Positions 34,500-47,689 of a stretch of DNA of 64,000 nt are shown here, one piece after another (position 1 is the stretch's first letter; each line of letters begins with the position of its first letter). The position numbers and the translations under genes are program-made. Origin of the DNA: Hsuehochloa calcarea (lineage: Eukaryota > Streptophyta > Magnoliopsida > Poales > Poaceae); contig CM070599.1 of assembly GCA_036346395.1 (NCBI GenBank), positions 22,311,232 to 22,375,231 of the forward strand. The letters run 5' to 3'. The notes under the pieces were generated by a model. It did not search any database and was not told the DNA's origin. It was given only the letters and a program-made list of their open reading frames with translations.

Positions 34500-35622
34500 G
34501 GATGGGGACACGTGTAGGAGCGACATCGTTAATTATTGTTACTTTACCGTTGTAGCTTGTTTTGAGGTTTGGTGTTTATTGTAGAAGGAGTAGCATCGGG
34601 TTTGTGATTAGCCTCTAATTAAACTACTCATTGCTACTAGAAGAGGTAAGTACATGGTAGACAGTGATTAATGGTTGATCATTATATTTCTTTATCACTC
34701 GTTGCTATTTTTGTTGTGCTTATGTTTATTTAATTGCAAGCAATGTGAATGGATATGAATTATTTCTTATTGTTGAATATGAGAATGATGGTCGATGATG
34801 ATAATGATGAAACTATGAAACATTGTGCATTCATAAGCATCTATGCATATAAGAAAGTGATCATGCTGATCACAGCTCTACGGGAGTGGAGGATATCCTC
34901 GATCTTTGATGAGAACGGGCTTGAGAGTGAATATTATAGCGAGTGTTCACTCATGCTATACCAGTATACGTGAAAGAAGTTCATGTAGACAAGTAGCGTA
35001 GAGATGCATTAAAAAGAAAATATTTGATGATTGTGTGTGAGAATAAAAAGAAGAATGCATGAATAAGCATGAAAATAAAGATGAGAGAACAAGTGATGAT
35101 AATAGTGTTATTGATTATTGTTGATTTATCATTGTTTATTGTCTATTGATATATTTGCTAAGTCGTGGACTCACTCTTGCTCTTCTGTTGTTTTTAGGTG
35201 ACCGTTGATGACGTTTTCGCTTAGGAGGGATTAGCGCACGTGGAATAATTATACATTCTCAAACATTATTCATTTGTCATGATAAATCTTTATTTCATTA
35301 CGATGGATTATCTTTTAGGACTTGCTAATTATTGAATAATTATAGATGATTGATTATGACTTGTTTATTCATTCCATATATTTGTCATATTGGTTTTGTG
35401 TCAAATTTGGATTATTATCTTGCTATGCTTCTAGAGTTTAATTATTTATGATTGTCATGTCGTTAATCATATTTTATTGTGACCCATGGATGGGTTTTTG
35501 ATATTGATTGCTTGTTGTAATTTTATTGTAAATTGAGGTAAATTAAATTATTAGAATAGTTTAGTGGAATTCTAGACTCAGTATTGGGCTGAGGTCTTAT
35601 ACTCTAATTTCTCACTTCCTTT
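34500..35622 (-). repeat. LTR-like repeat, copy 1 (inverted relative to copy at 55,259)
   Basis: Read on the minus strand it matches 55,259-56,340 on the plus strand over about 1 kb. Shared words, given here in plus orientation, include GTAAGTACATGGTAG (34,645), GCGAGTGTTCACTC then CTATACCAG (34,938), TTGTTTTTAGGTGA then CGTTGATGACGTTT (35,190), and TATTGGGCTGAGG (35,582). The other copy begins TGTAACACCCC, an LTR-like start. No long coding frame. A 74-residue frame at 34,749-34,973 lies inside and is not taken as a gene. Confidence 0.65.
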
Positions 35623-36199
35623 AGTTAGACCTTGAAAATCTCAAATTAAAAATAAAATTCTCAAACTGGACCGGTTTTGGGGGCCTGTAAAACCGGAAAC
35701 TAACCGGTTTCTAAGCGAAAACCAGAGCCGCCAGATTCCACATTTTGTCCCCTAACGGTTTCTGAAACACCGATAGCAATAATATGCTCAGCAGGTAACA
35801 CTGATACCGCAATCCTACAGTAAGTGGGATGTTTAATATTAGCACTTTGGTTGTGATGCAGAGGCAGCAAAGATATACTAACTTCCAAGCAGCACCATCC
35901 TATTTCAGTATGATCCTGACACTATCAGATATAGTGGAACGGAACAAGCAATGTTGGAATAAACCTTGACATAATATATTGGAGCTGGCTGGACTCAACC
36001 AACTTGGAAGTGTGGTTTCCCAAGAATGTCTCAGCAAAAGAGTTCAGCTTAAAGGTAAAAAAGAAGACAAAAAAATGGCTCTCTGTTTCAGAACTTCCCT
36101 TTGACATGCAGACAGATGGAACTGTGACAAGAATTAGGTGAGCCAAACGTTATGCAATCATCACAAGAGAGAAGGGGCAACATTCTCATCACAAAAACA
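35623..36199. other. No gene recognised; 3' flank of the SnRK1 gamma gene
   Basis: No supported coding region. GACCGGTTTT, AAAACCGG and AACCGGTTT words cluster at 35,668-35,712, forming small palindromes. The remainder is unremarkable. Confidence 0.3.
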
Positions 36200-36350
36200 T
36201 AGGGGTGTCATTCGGATTCGGATCATCCGGACTATTCGATTTGTATTCGATATGTTCATACTCAAAGAGTGTTAATCAGATCATGATTATCTATCTTATC
36301 CAGCATTCGTATCCAGACTACTCAATTCGTATTCGGTCCGTTGACACCTA
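36200..36350. mobile_element. Small hAT-type MITE
   Basis: The 151-bp element starts TAGGGGTGTCATTCGG and ends CCGTTGACACCTA, imperfect inverted repeats of the hAT TAGNGGTG class. The flanking 8-mers are CAAAAACA and CAACAACA, a duplication with one mismatch. The inside has GGATTCGGATC and ATTCGTATTCGG words. It lies just downstream of the SnRK1 gamma stop codon. Confidence 0.75.
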
Positions 36351-38429
36351 CAACAACATACCAAAGGAACTTCAGGTAATTTTTCAATTCACATCATTGC
36401 CATCCATTACGTCCATTAGTCGTTCTCCTGATGGACAATGGTCTGTTTACCTGAGGAGGTTGTGAAAGGAACTACACACCAACCGCACCTTGAGAAGAAG
36501 GAAAGGGGACAGTACATAATGTACATTTACATGAGTACAGCAGCGCGATTGGATCGTTAAGCCGTGTCATACAGTACTGTTTGGGGGCAAGGGAACAACA
36601 CCATCGAAGAAATCCCCAAAGTAATGGCGTGGCTCATGTACCAGCTTGGAGATTATGTCCCTCAGTGTGATAACCCCGGTGTTCCCTTGGCGTCTATCAC
36701 ATAGATCTTGTGGATCTTCTCGGAGTCCAACTTCAGTATGATGTCCTTGATTGCATCAACCTTTTTGCATGTGATGACACCGCGCAGTAAGGGTGACGCC
36801 TCATGTTGCTCCTGAAGATGGTGCCGGACTGCGGTAAGGAAATCCTTTGCTGTGATTGTCCTGTGGATGCATTCAAAAGTTATGACTTATAAGGGGCACT
36901 TATATAGCAATGGCAGCTGCAATGGTATTCCTAGTTCCTACAATGCATTGAAGTGTCTTGATGCATCCTGTGCAAGTGCAGAAACCACTTTTTGCATTGG
37001 TGACCAAAGATAAGAAAGCCTATCAACAAGTATGCATCAGAATTACAAACCTGTAGTCTTTGTATATCTTGGGGGCAGTTAGAAGATATTGGACATCTCT
37101 GATGCTAATATTACCTATTGCTTTTGCCCCACTTGTGCCCATAACTGGCAGACCACCTACTCCTTTCTCCCTCATCAGTTGGAAGGCTTTTTAGGACGGG
37201 CTGATCTTCATTAACCTGTTTTACAAGAGAGGGCAGTTATAGATCTCATATGGATCGGAAGGGAACAAAAGAACACACAACAGTGTAAAGGTTGAGTTTT
37301 CCCCCCTTTTGTTCAGCTGCAGTTAAAACAGTTTATTCTTGATCTACTACGCAACTGTTAAACACAAGATTATGTAACATACTTCTTTTGCACAGGTAGG
37401 TTAGTTGTTAAAGCAGCATGGTTCTAGTAAATGTAATCCTCCTTAAACCTTGTTAACACAAACATCCAGATTTCTGTTTGAACTCGTCTGTTTTAAGTTC
37501 AACTGGTACTACACAGCAAGAGCTGTTGCATAGGCAATGCAAATAATCAAATACAGCTTTTGCATGCGCTGTTGACAACTTCTGGTTAGGTATTTGATGA
37601 AGTGATCTATCTCTTGAGCATGCGGGATAGCAAAGTGAAATAAATATAAGTAAATTAAGGTGTCCAACAATCACATGAATGAAGGCAGAGATCAGCCACT
37701 CGGAGGTACCTTAACAAGTTTGTATGGCTTAATGAGAGGAAGCCCCAGTTCGGAGATTTTCTTAGTTCCTCAGCTCTCAAACCAAGTCCAACACACTCTG
37801 CAAGCATGTGTACAGCTGAAGATTGTGTAACGATGTTCTCAATCTTATCTCCCCCCATATCTACAACTGGGAGGCTCTTCATCCTATACTTGGATAGAAG
37901 CAGTAACATGGTGAGGAATGTGTCGGACGTCTGCAGTGCAAGAAATGGTGCCCATCGGAAGCTTACCGAGATATCACCAACCTACAGTGGCAGCACTTGC
38001 AGCAAGGATGGGTCCTCACTACATGTGAATATAACTGTTTAAGTGTGTGAAAAGAAAAGAAAACCACCTTTGTATTCTTGTAGAATTCAGAGGAAGTAAG
38101 GTTTTCGAAAAAGCTTCCACCAACTGACGCAGTTTCATCGGATTCTGAATCAGTAGTAGTTTCTACCCTGCCGGATGATGTCCTTCTGAATGTGAAAGAT
38201 CCTAGCCTAGCTACTAGATTGGCTACAGGCGATCCTACTGCAGAATCAGCCGTCACATTAGCTGCAGCCTCAGACTGTTGCATGACAGAAGAAGCAATTC
38301 ATGTCAGAAAGATGAGAGGTGCGTGGAATACCCACAGGTGATGTTGTAACAAAAATTCTTTGCTGTCATTGTAGCAGTTTATTTTGTTTAACCTGCATAG
38401 CTCTGTTCGAACTCAGAATTCATTTGTTA

Positions 38430-38685
38430 CTCTCTCCAGTCACAAATACATGCTATTTTCGGATATGTACAATCAAACTTTCAAAACTTTGGCTATCAAT
38501 GTCTTTTTAAAATTTTAGATTGGTTACATGAAAATCATATGCATATATTTGTCTCGAAAAGTATTTCCATAATATTATAATTTTATTGGGTGTTATAACT
38601 ATACTATAATATAAATTAGTAGTCAAAGTTGTGTTTTAGTGATTGTATCAATGTCCAAAATGACTTTATTTGTGACTGGAGGGAG
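38430..38685. mobile_element. Stowaway MITE in SnRK1 gamma intron 2
   Basis: The ends are CTCTCTCCAGTCACAAATA and its complement TATTTGTGACTGGAGGGAG. They are flanked by the TA target duplication (38428-38429 and 38686-38687). The 256-bp AT-rich interior encodes nothing. Classic Stowaway structure. Confidence 0.92.
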
Positions 38686-40610
38686 TATTTCATAAAAGTC
38701 AAGCTTATGAGTAATTTGAAGAAGCATTTTAACAAGAGCTGGCCAAGCTATTGTGAATGGCTTATGGGCAGTTCAAAAATTTAGCTCCGTATATTTGAAA
38801 ATGTTATCAAGAATATCTGAAAAGAAACAGAAAAGCCCAAATTGTGGACACCTTGATTAGAGGTTGAATTTAATGACATCTCAGACTACATCAGAAACAA
38901 CCATATTATTGTTCACTAAAGCTGGCATTATGATTTGGTATGCAAAATGGAATTTACCTTATTTACATGGAATTTGGTCAAAGATGCACTTGATCAACAT
39001 ATTATGACTATCATCGTAACTGCATCAAATTAACTAAATTACAAAATTATCTACTGAAAGAGAGAGTTAGAAGTTTTCCAATATTGAGGTTGCAAACCTG
39101 ATTGAACAACCACATAGCAACACCGGCAAATTCCACAATGCCAATGTATTTGTCAACCCAACTAGCATCTTCTGGAGCATCAACGTTTCTTATGGGTGCG
39201 CTTAAAATTTTGTTTTTGGATAATATTTCGACAGTATCAGCAAGGCTGGCATCGGAAGATATCTCACTTACTGCATAAAGAATAATCACAGTTGACTTTT
39301 AGAACTTAAAATGGTGATTACATAATGTTAAGTAAAAATATTCCAATCTGCACACCTTAGTTAAAACTGTTGCTGTAAAAGCATGCTATAGGCTTTGTGA
39401 AGAAAAAGCGAAGACATTAAGGTATTACACTAATTGTTTTTTTCAAATTTATTAATATCTGACAACTGTTTGAGCCCATACGATATACAGGTGGTACTCA
39501 AGCACTTCTGGATAATCTGTTGGCACAGATAAGCAGGTAACCTCATGCAGCATAAGACGATTTTACAAGTTCAATAGTTTCAGATTTGATTATTTTCAAT
39601 TTCCTCTGAGTATGATCATCAAAATACATCAGGTTTGCTCAAAACACACACACTCATATCAAAGAAGCTGAAGACTAGACCTCCCAAACTCAAGGAAATC
39701 ATGCCTAATCAATCTATATGGATAAAAGCTTATGAATCCAGATTGGTACATACATGGAGATGAAAAACCAAAGATGTTTGTCTACAGGTTCTGAAAGAAG
39801 AAAAATTGAACATGTACTGTTCATTAAATGTGGTAGCTTCAAATTATTCGTGAGATGCAGTGATGTAGTACCAAGATAGGACCTTTTATGGTAAATATAC
39901 AGCACAAACGTGAATGAGTTCACGGCAATAGCAAATCTTCAATTGATCATTGTAAGTCCATTTCATACAAGTTAATGTGTATTCTCCTCTGATATCCCAT
40001 TTCTTTAGTTAAGTCAGTTTTCAAGCACAAACTTCCGATCCATATATTGCATAGACTTGCTGGAAAAGTCCCAGAACCAGAATAAACTTAACAGCACTCA
40101 AGAACATTCAGCATAGCATTCATACAGACGTACAGTACTGATCAGTACAGTTCAGTTTTGGAGGCCTGATATTGTCATTACCAACTGTCCAACTTAGTTT
40201 TTGAAGTGGGAGTTGCTCATGTTAATATCATCTGATTATAAAAGCTGATCACAAAAGAGTGAGTTCAACAAAGAAAAAGATGTGGGCCAAGGAAGGCAAA
40301 AGGTTGAATATCTGCAAAAGCTACACATCTGTGCACAATTTCTGTATCAGCACAAAACACACAAACTTGATGAAATCTCCAGAAACCACCAACATAAAGC
40401 ACATTCATTTTACACAAATCTTTACAAAGCGAAAGCCAAGGATAAGTTTTAATAGGTCTTGTCTAACCAATTCAATTGTTTACTAGTTCTCCACAGAAGA
40501 TCACAACAAAGAAAGGAAATGGCAATATGGACCCTCACCGTTCCAGAAGATATCTTGCAATAATGGTAGGGGAGTCATTTCTTAGAAAGCTGATATCCAC
40601 ATCAATCACA

Positions 40611-43600
40611 TCTTATCTTAATAAAAGAAGGGGTTTACCCTCGCGCTGCCGGAGGAATCGTCCCACCTTTACTTTCATCGTGCACCGACAGGTGGCCCCA
40701 ACCATTGCTTTTTTGGCTCACGGCCCGTTGAATCAATTCTGGCCCCAAAACTGTCTGTATGCCCACGATCTCCTACCTCCCCATCTCCCAAGTCCCAACT
40801 GCAACCTACAATCTGCTCACCAACCTCCTCAAATCCCCTCCCTCCTACATCCCCTGCACAAATGCACCACCAACGATCCCAATCCCGTTGTCGATACCGA
40901 CGACTTGCTCGAATCACCGCCGTCCTCACTGGTCGTCACGAAGATTTGGCACTACCGTCCCCGCTTGCCGTCGTGCAGATCTGGTGTCACCGGCCTCTAT
41001 GCTCAGGTCCCCACAATACTTGCCAGCGACGCCCTGGGGAAGCGGAGCACGCGAGGGCGAGGGAAACCGAAGGAGCTCATGGCGAGCAGAGAAGGGGGAG
41101 GTGGGTAGAGCGGCGGTGGCGCTTGACCAGGTGCAACGGCGGGTGAAGGGGAGTGGGATCCGCGCGCAACCTCCTACTCAGCCCGCTCCGACCAGGCGTT
41201 CCTCTACGCGTCAGTCCCGAATGAATCCACGGGCTCATGAGCCCCCTCTTCCTTTCTTCATACTGACTAATTCTGCAAGAGAATTGCTCATCTTCCTAAA
41301 TTGCGCCATTGATTTGGGTTAATTTTGATTGATGCTGAAAGTGCATGCGCACATCAAATTGTTCCAGTTTAATTCTTCTGCCATGCGACCTGTGAGCTTT
41401 CATTTCGATTCAATTGTGATGTTCCCAACTATTGGGATCACTGAAACTGATCAGAAAATTGATTTGACCATGTTGCAACAGGCGAGCAACCACCGGGCGC
41501 CGTTCGAGAAGCCTGCCAGGGACGATAGCTCCAACCTAGCCATGGTCCCATGGGCGCCCTCCCAATCCCAGACAGCCTCCATGGCCTTGGCAACGGTGAT
41601 AGAGATGATGGATGACGACGCCGAGGACAGTGAAGGCATGTCCATGGAGGTCGAGCAGGACAGGTGTGATCAGCTCGCGACCGCTGACGCCCCGCAGGGT
41701 GAGGCACTCCATCAGTGGCTGTAGCATTGCATGGTACAATAGCCACTCAAGGCGGCAAGCTACTAGCCGAGCTCGATGACGTGGTCATTGTGAAGTGCAT
41801 GGCACAACGACTGTAGCATGTAGTACCACAAGAGCGTCAGATGGTAGTGGTAGGAGAAATACAAGTGTTGGTAGTAGTGTACCTCCATTGTGACCTTGAT
41901 TCGCTTCCTGCTTATGCTGGCCATTTCTTATTTTGGCAGCACGACCTTGAGCAGGAGAAGGGTTGAGGTAAGATGTTGTCCATTTTAGCAGGCAGCAGTG
42001 GAGTTCTTGTGCATGGGCTTCTTGGGATCTAAACGCTGGGAGCCTTGTTAGATTATGTTGTTTTCTCCCATTTTGGTTGGATCAAAGGAGGTTTCATCAA
42101 CATTTTGATCTCAAGCATGTTGTGTTCTGTGTTCTGGCATCGATCAATGGAAAGGACATGGTGGTAGGAGTACTAGATTTTTTCTTCTTCTTTTCACTAC
42201 TAATAATAGAAGGGGTTTACCTCCTCACAACGAGAAATACTCCCACCCCTTCCTCCCCCCGCGACTCGTAGGTGTGTCCATGTCGGCGACAGGAGGATGT
42301 AGCAAGGAGGGGAGGTGGCGGTGAGGTAAGGCAACGTTGGGCAGGGACGAAGGATACTTAGGGCCAAGGTGGGATGTAGCCCCCCACCCCACCAATTTAA
42401 AAAAATTAGAGTAACACTGAGTACGCAATAGCATTTAGGTCCATCCATTACTTAACCCTTCAAATGGCCACCCTGCTATCTGCACCTCCAAAAACCCTGT
42501 TAAGTTCGAACCAATCTGCTTCAGCTTCTTCCTCACTAGGCCATGAATCACTGATCTAGTTTTATTTTCCTACTCTTCAACAAGTTAGCTAAAGAGTTTT
42601 AGTCATTCACTCACTTTGGTAGCTCAGTTTAGTCAGTAGCTAACGCCCATCACCATTGCTTTTTTACTTTTTGCTTCTTGCTCGTCGCCTTCAGCTCATG
42701 TTGCAGCAAAGCATGAGCGGCAAAGTCACAAGACAACTAGATGAGGCATTGCGGCGGACGACAGAGCACGAAACATCCCCGCACAACTAAAGCTTGGAGT
42801 GGTTGAGTAATATGGACATCAATATAAGAAGTGGTTGCTGCTTTCTGGCGCCATGCGTCTCTTCCTCCTTCGTTTTTTAGAGTAAATATATACATATATC
42901 TTGCTGAGACAAGATCTACCTGAAAATTTCCGATGGCTATAAATTCTACCATGTTGTAGTAATATGATTTAGTATTGGCCTTTGGCCCCCCTTGAGATTT
43001 GGCTCAAGCTCCGTCACTAGCGTCGGGGATGGGAGAGGGCAACAGGGGGGAATGGATGAGAGAAGGTGATGCTGGGGAAGGGAGGGGCGGCAATGGCACA
43101 TGAGGAAGAGGCAGGGATGAAGGTGTCTTTCCCTTACCACGCTGTCGTCTGGAGTTCACCGCATCGCGTTCTCTTCGTCCTAATCCTCCCCTGCGTCGCC
43201 ACGCTGCCTCCTGCTCCGCGTCGGCCAAGCAAGCATCGCCACCTCCTTACTTACCACCACAACGCTGCCACCGCCTCCTCCCCCGGCCTCCCACCTCCTA
43301 GCCATGATGTGTCTAGCGAGGGCAGCATAGGCCAATGGTCGTGAGAATGAAGTCGCGGGTTGGGTTCAGGGTGAAAGAAGGTGGTCGTCAACATGTAGCC
43401 CTCTTCCTTGCCAGGTGATGGCTAAAATGGGTAGCGTGTCGGGAAGGGAAGTCGACATCAACTTTAATTTCCAAAAGTAAACAATATATGAGCTCAAAAT
43501 TTTAATTTTTGGGTAGTAGTAGTAGCAGCAGGTGATGCAATAGGCGGAGATAATATTTCTGTTCATATGTGTGAAAGAAAATTGATATTTATTATGAGGT

Positions 43601-43671
43601 TTAGGACCCCGTCTGTTGATATACATCACTCTCTTTCGAGGTTCTGTCGTAACGCACGAGCACCATACTAG
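40611..43671 (+). mobile_element. Probable non-autonomous Helitron in SnRK1 gamma intron 1
   Basis: The 5' end reads A|TCTTATCTTAATAAAAGAAGG and the 3' end AACGCACGAGCACCATACTAG|T. The TC start, CTAG end, insertion between A and T, and the AACGCACG...CTAGT terminus all fit plant Helitrons. There is no target duplication, as expected. The 3' hairpin is weak (GTTCTGTCGTAAC). No Rep-helicase is encoded. Inside are unrecognised, probably captured pieces, including an acidic frame at 41,470-41,724 (EMMDDDAEDSEGMSMEVEQD), and a second 5'-like end near 42,200. The element is about 3.06 kb. Confidence 0.62.
41470..41724 (+). pseudogene. Unrecognised acidic frame, possible gene fragment captured by the Helitron
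   Basis: An open frame (part of 41,329-41,724) encodes ASNHRAPFEKPARDDSSN, then MVPWAPSQSQTASMALATVI, then a strongly acidic tail, then a stop. The text upstream, ending in TGTTGCAACAG before GCGAGCAACC, could be a splice acceptor. Composition is protein-like, but I do not recognise the family. It may be a captured exon; it could also be chance. Confidence 0.3.
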
Positions 43672-44465
43672 TAATGACATAAAGCAAGGAAAGTCCTAAA
43701 CGGCTCTTCTTTAGTTGGTTTAAGATTTTTTCTTTTACGTAGTTCTTTTTTTTTTTTGACGTAGAGTTGGTCTAAGAAATGAAAAGGACCCAGCAACAAG
43801 AGCAATCACAGTGTTCCCCTTGACTTGAACAAATTGCGAGGACTAGACCTCCAATGCATTTTCACTGGTACACTAAACCAGTGTCACTGAGCCCAGAGGT
43901 AGAGCATCACACTACCACTCTGTCATGAGTCACGAACCAACTTGGCCACAGGGAAAAAAAGAAGTAGGCCATCCACGCTCTGATGCCTCAACGCACAAGA
44001 ATGGCGAGATAGGCAGGAGCTCAGGTAGGTGCTTTCGGTTCAATCCAACCAATCCCAACAATAGATGAGCAGGAGTTTGTAACAAGATCAATGAAACAAC
44101 AATACATATGCAATTGGCACCCAAGGAACTGATTGCTTGAATTCTTGTTGCGTCCTGGTGAATTTATTGGCTCTGGGAAGCTCACAGCCCGACACAGATC
44201 GTTCGAACTCACACAAACGCTAATGTTAGTGATCTTCCATCAAGAATTTTTTTTTTCTAGAAACATTTCTTGCATCAAGAATCAACGACACGTAAAACAA
44301 GAAAGCAGAGCAAGATTACCTTGCGAGGGGTGGGTGCGTGGGAAGCAGGCGACGGGGATGTCCTCGAAGCAGGAGTTGAGCTTCTCGGACGGAGACATCT
44401 GCGGCTCCGCCACCTCCCACAGGTCCTCCACCCACCCGATCTCCGCCTCCGGGCTCCGCGGGCTC

Positions 44466-45402
44466 TGATGAGGACATCCTTCCTTCGGATACACGTACTA
44501 CACAAGATCTTCCAGATTTGGGTGTTGGACTACAAGGTCCTATGACAAGAGCTAGAGCACGTGACTTAATCTATCAGGTAAAATCGTTTCTAGGGCTGAG
44601 TGTATTATTTGAGAACTCTATGATCTTTGCCTAATGGAGATGATTTACTTGTACTCGAAATCTAGGATTACGACCACTTCAAGAAGGCCTCGACCGGTTC
44701 AAGAAGGTCTCGACCACTTCAAGAAGGCCTACGACCGGTTCAAGAAGGTCCACGACCCGATTCGCAAGGCCTCGACCACTTCAGAAGGCCTACGACCGGA
44801 TGACTCGTTAGGAGCACTCTACGACCCGAGAGGCGAGCACGATACTCGTTGGACACAATCTATGACCAAAGATAGTATGGACTCCTCAAGACCACCCTAG
44901 GACCGATCCTCGACTAGATCTTCGACCGAAATACGCGACACAAGGTCTTTGCGTCACCGCTTTGAAACTAATAAGACTTTGTAAGCGTGGCGAGATCGGA
45001 GTCTAGGTTGTGTACGCCTCATCCCACGGCCGCACAACCCTAGGTCGACCTCCTCACGTCCCCTATATATATCGATGGCAGCCGTAGTTTAGAGCGGGTT
45101 TTCTTAGATTATTCGCCAATTGCGGTTTACGATTATCGGTTTGAGAAACCCCACTTGTAAACTTCATCCATATCCGCAATACAATTGATTGCATCTACCT
45201 TGTTCTTGTGAGTTGCTTGATTGCTTGCGGAACCATAACCTTCGTGGTAAGGTCGATCGCGTACAAGCGTGGTCGATAACGACGAGCGTCGCGGTGTAGC
45301 GAATTGCGAGGTGACGATCCGTTGGTGGAAGCCTCAAAGCGTCAACGTCCTCACGACGAACCAAATCGAACCTATCGGAAGATCGGGCGCCGTGACTCAT
45401 CA
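44466..45402 (+). repeat. Gypsy 5' LTR
   Basis: Starts TGATGAGGACATCC and ends GTGACTCATCA. Positions 44,663-44,800 hold tandem units of about 20 bases of the form CGACC(A/G)(C/G)TTCAAGAAGG(C/T)C, repeated six to seven times. A TATATATAT box at 45,064-45,072 is the likely promoter, placing the RNA start near 45,095. Confidence 0.95.
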
Positions 45403-45404
45403 AG

Positions 45405-45415
45405 TGGTATCGAGC
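45405..45415 (+). other. Gypsy primer-binding site
   Basis: TGGTATCGAGC lies two bases (AG) after the 5' LTR. It resembles the methionine tRNA complement TGGTATCAGAGC with one A missing, exactly as in the Copia element at 33,488-33,498. Confidence 0.8.
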
Positions 45416-46432
45416 TAAGGTTGCCGTTAGGTAATTTCGTTTATCCCTTTTGTGAGTTTTGTTCCATCACCTAGAGTCCGAAAAATTGCCCTACAAAAAT
45501 TTTAGATCGTAATTATTCCATTGTCCAAACCACTTTGTGCCTTCGCAATTGTGTTTTCGGTTTAGCGTTGTTGAATTCGAGTCCATCGTCGGTGTCTTTG
45601 TTCTTTGGTCTAGTCGTCGTAATCTAGTTTCTAGCGTCGAGTCTTTGCTGTGTCGATCATCTAGACACCCCCGCATACGACCACAACACCACCCCCATAC
45701 GACCACCTACTCGGATTCGGCTTCTCCACCTGGTCGGATTCGACCAACCACTCGTGTCCGACAACCCTATTTATTATCTTGTTGCTCTCGGACACCCCAC
45801 CACCTGGTCGAAAACAATCGATTGGTCGAATTTTTCCCATAGCTAAAGTTCAGAGAGAGAGAGAGAGAGTATCTTTTAATTACCTTTGTACCCCTGCTCT
45901 CCGAAAAGTTTGTGACCCATATATATCCATAGACCCAGAAAAAGGTTTTGAAGAGTTTTGAGTCAAGGTCACATTCGCAAAAAAAAAGAAAAAAAAAAGA
46001 AAGCAAAGAGTGCAAAAAAAAAGAAGAAGAAGAAGAAAAGAAGAAGTTGCTTTGTGATTTTGGATCCGATTGTGTTTGTATCTACCCTATCCTTCCGTTT
46101 GCTTGAGCTAGTTCTAGGAGCAGCGTTTGGGCGACAAGCGTGGCAAGTCTTGTGGACTTTTATTCAGCTTTGCTAATCTGATTTCATTATTGCTATTCCT
46201 TGCTACTAAACATTGCCTATCCGAGCTCCACATACTTTCGGCCCTCAAATTGGATCCTCGCATTCGCCTCCGCCGTGATCGTACATCCCACCTTCACCGA
46301 TCAGACCACCTGCTGCAATTTGGTAAGAAACTCATAAGAGCTTGGTAAGACGCTTGAGTGTGTGATTCCACCTCCACCACCTAATAGTGATAGGGATAAT
46401 ACCTTTGTGTTGTCTTTTGTCTCCTACTAACC

Positions 46433-47250
46433 ATGTCAGGTGAAGGATTGGATGCGCAAGAGTGTATTTTGAGGGAAGAGCTCATGACGCTATTGGATGA
46501 ACAACGCACTACCGTTAATGAGGACATCGACAGGAAGCTTCAAGCTACCACGATCACATTACAACGTTCAATCAACGATAGTATTGCGGCGCTCACTACG
46601 CCTCGAAAGAATGGTGAATCGACCACCAAGCGTTGGTCGTGTGGAACCTCATGGTGCGACCCATGACCATGAGTTTGATAATGATAATGAGATGCACGAC
46701 CACGACGCCTTTGATGCACGACAACGGAACCGGCTGAACTTCAACCGTCAAGGTATGAGAGGTAACAATTTTCAGCAACATAATGCCCATGATGATCCAT
46801 ATGCTAAAGTCAAGTTCACTATACCATCTTTTGCGGGTGCTTATGATGCAGAAATATATCTAGATTGGGAGATGACGGTAGAACAAAATTGAATGCTCAC
46901 TTAGTTCTGAAGTGCATAGAGTTAGGCAAGCCACAAGTGAATTTAAAAACTTTGCCATCATTTGGTGGAATAGGGTTTGCAGAAGGATTAGCGCCTACTA
47001 CGTGGGATGGTTTAAAGGTTGCTATGCGTAATGATTTGTCCCACCTTCTTTTAAGCGTGATTTGCGTAATAAATTGCAGCGCTTAAATCAAGGTAATAGA
47101 TCCGTAGAAGAATATTATCGGGAGCTACAAATTAGCATGTTGCGTTGTGATATTATTGAGGATGAAGAAGCTGCAATAGCGTTTTTATGGAGGATTAAGG
47201 CGTGAGATTCGGGACATAGTGGATTACAAAGAATACGATAGTGTCCTAGA
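46433..47250 (+). pseudogene. Gypsy gag region
   Basis: It starts at an ATG (MSGEGLDAQECILREEL), runs about 65 codons, then changes frame. It continues with RQRNRLNFNRQGMRGNN and DPYAKVKFTIPSFAGAYDA, then YLDWEMTVEQ at about 46,870. The retrotransposon gag core RDLRNKLQRLNQGNRSVEEY follows at about 47,050-47,110. This order is typical of plant Ty3/gypsy gag. At least three frame breaks. The zinc-knuckle remnant near 47,520 reads YCHRCKEWDTS with C..C but is broken afterwards. Confidence 0.85.
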
Positions 47251-47689
47251 TTGTTCCAACTTGCATGTTTGGCGAAAAAGAATTGCGGGGCGACAACGAG
47301 GCCAAGAAACAATTTTGGGAGCATGTCTACACCACGACAAAGTCTTGGGGCAAGCCAAAACACCCCACTTTCACTACGGTCTGCTGCCCCCTCCACGAGT
47401 AGGGTGCGTTCAGCGACACCTCCGACCACATCACATGCACCCGACGTAAGCAAATCTACTAGTGTCGAGCTCCACCAAGAGTTCTTCCTCGGTTGCTTCC
47501 ATTTGGTCGTACCACCGGATTATTGCCACCGTTGCAAGGAATGGGACACGTCATGAGGGATTTGCCCAAGTCGTGAGCATACCTTGCCACTCTGACGGTG
47601 GATATGTAAGTACTAGTGATATTGAGGATGAATATGTACTTGCACTAACATTGCGAGTGGAGGAGGCGAGATGATGGTGATCTTGATGG

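Noticed and set aside
37655..37909. Minus-strand 84-residue frame read as a separate small CBS-like protein
   Set aside because: It is exon 4 of the SnRK1 gamma relict read on past a frameshift into the intron.
45958..46176. Lys-rich frame after the gypsy 5' LTR
   Set aside because: It comes from an A-rich AAGAAGAAG leader tract.
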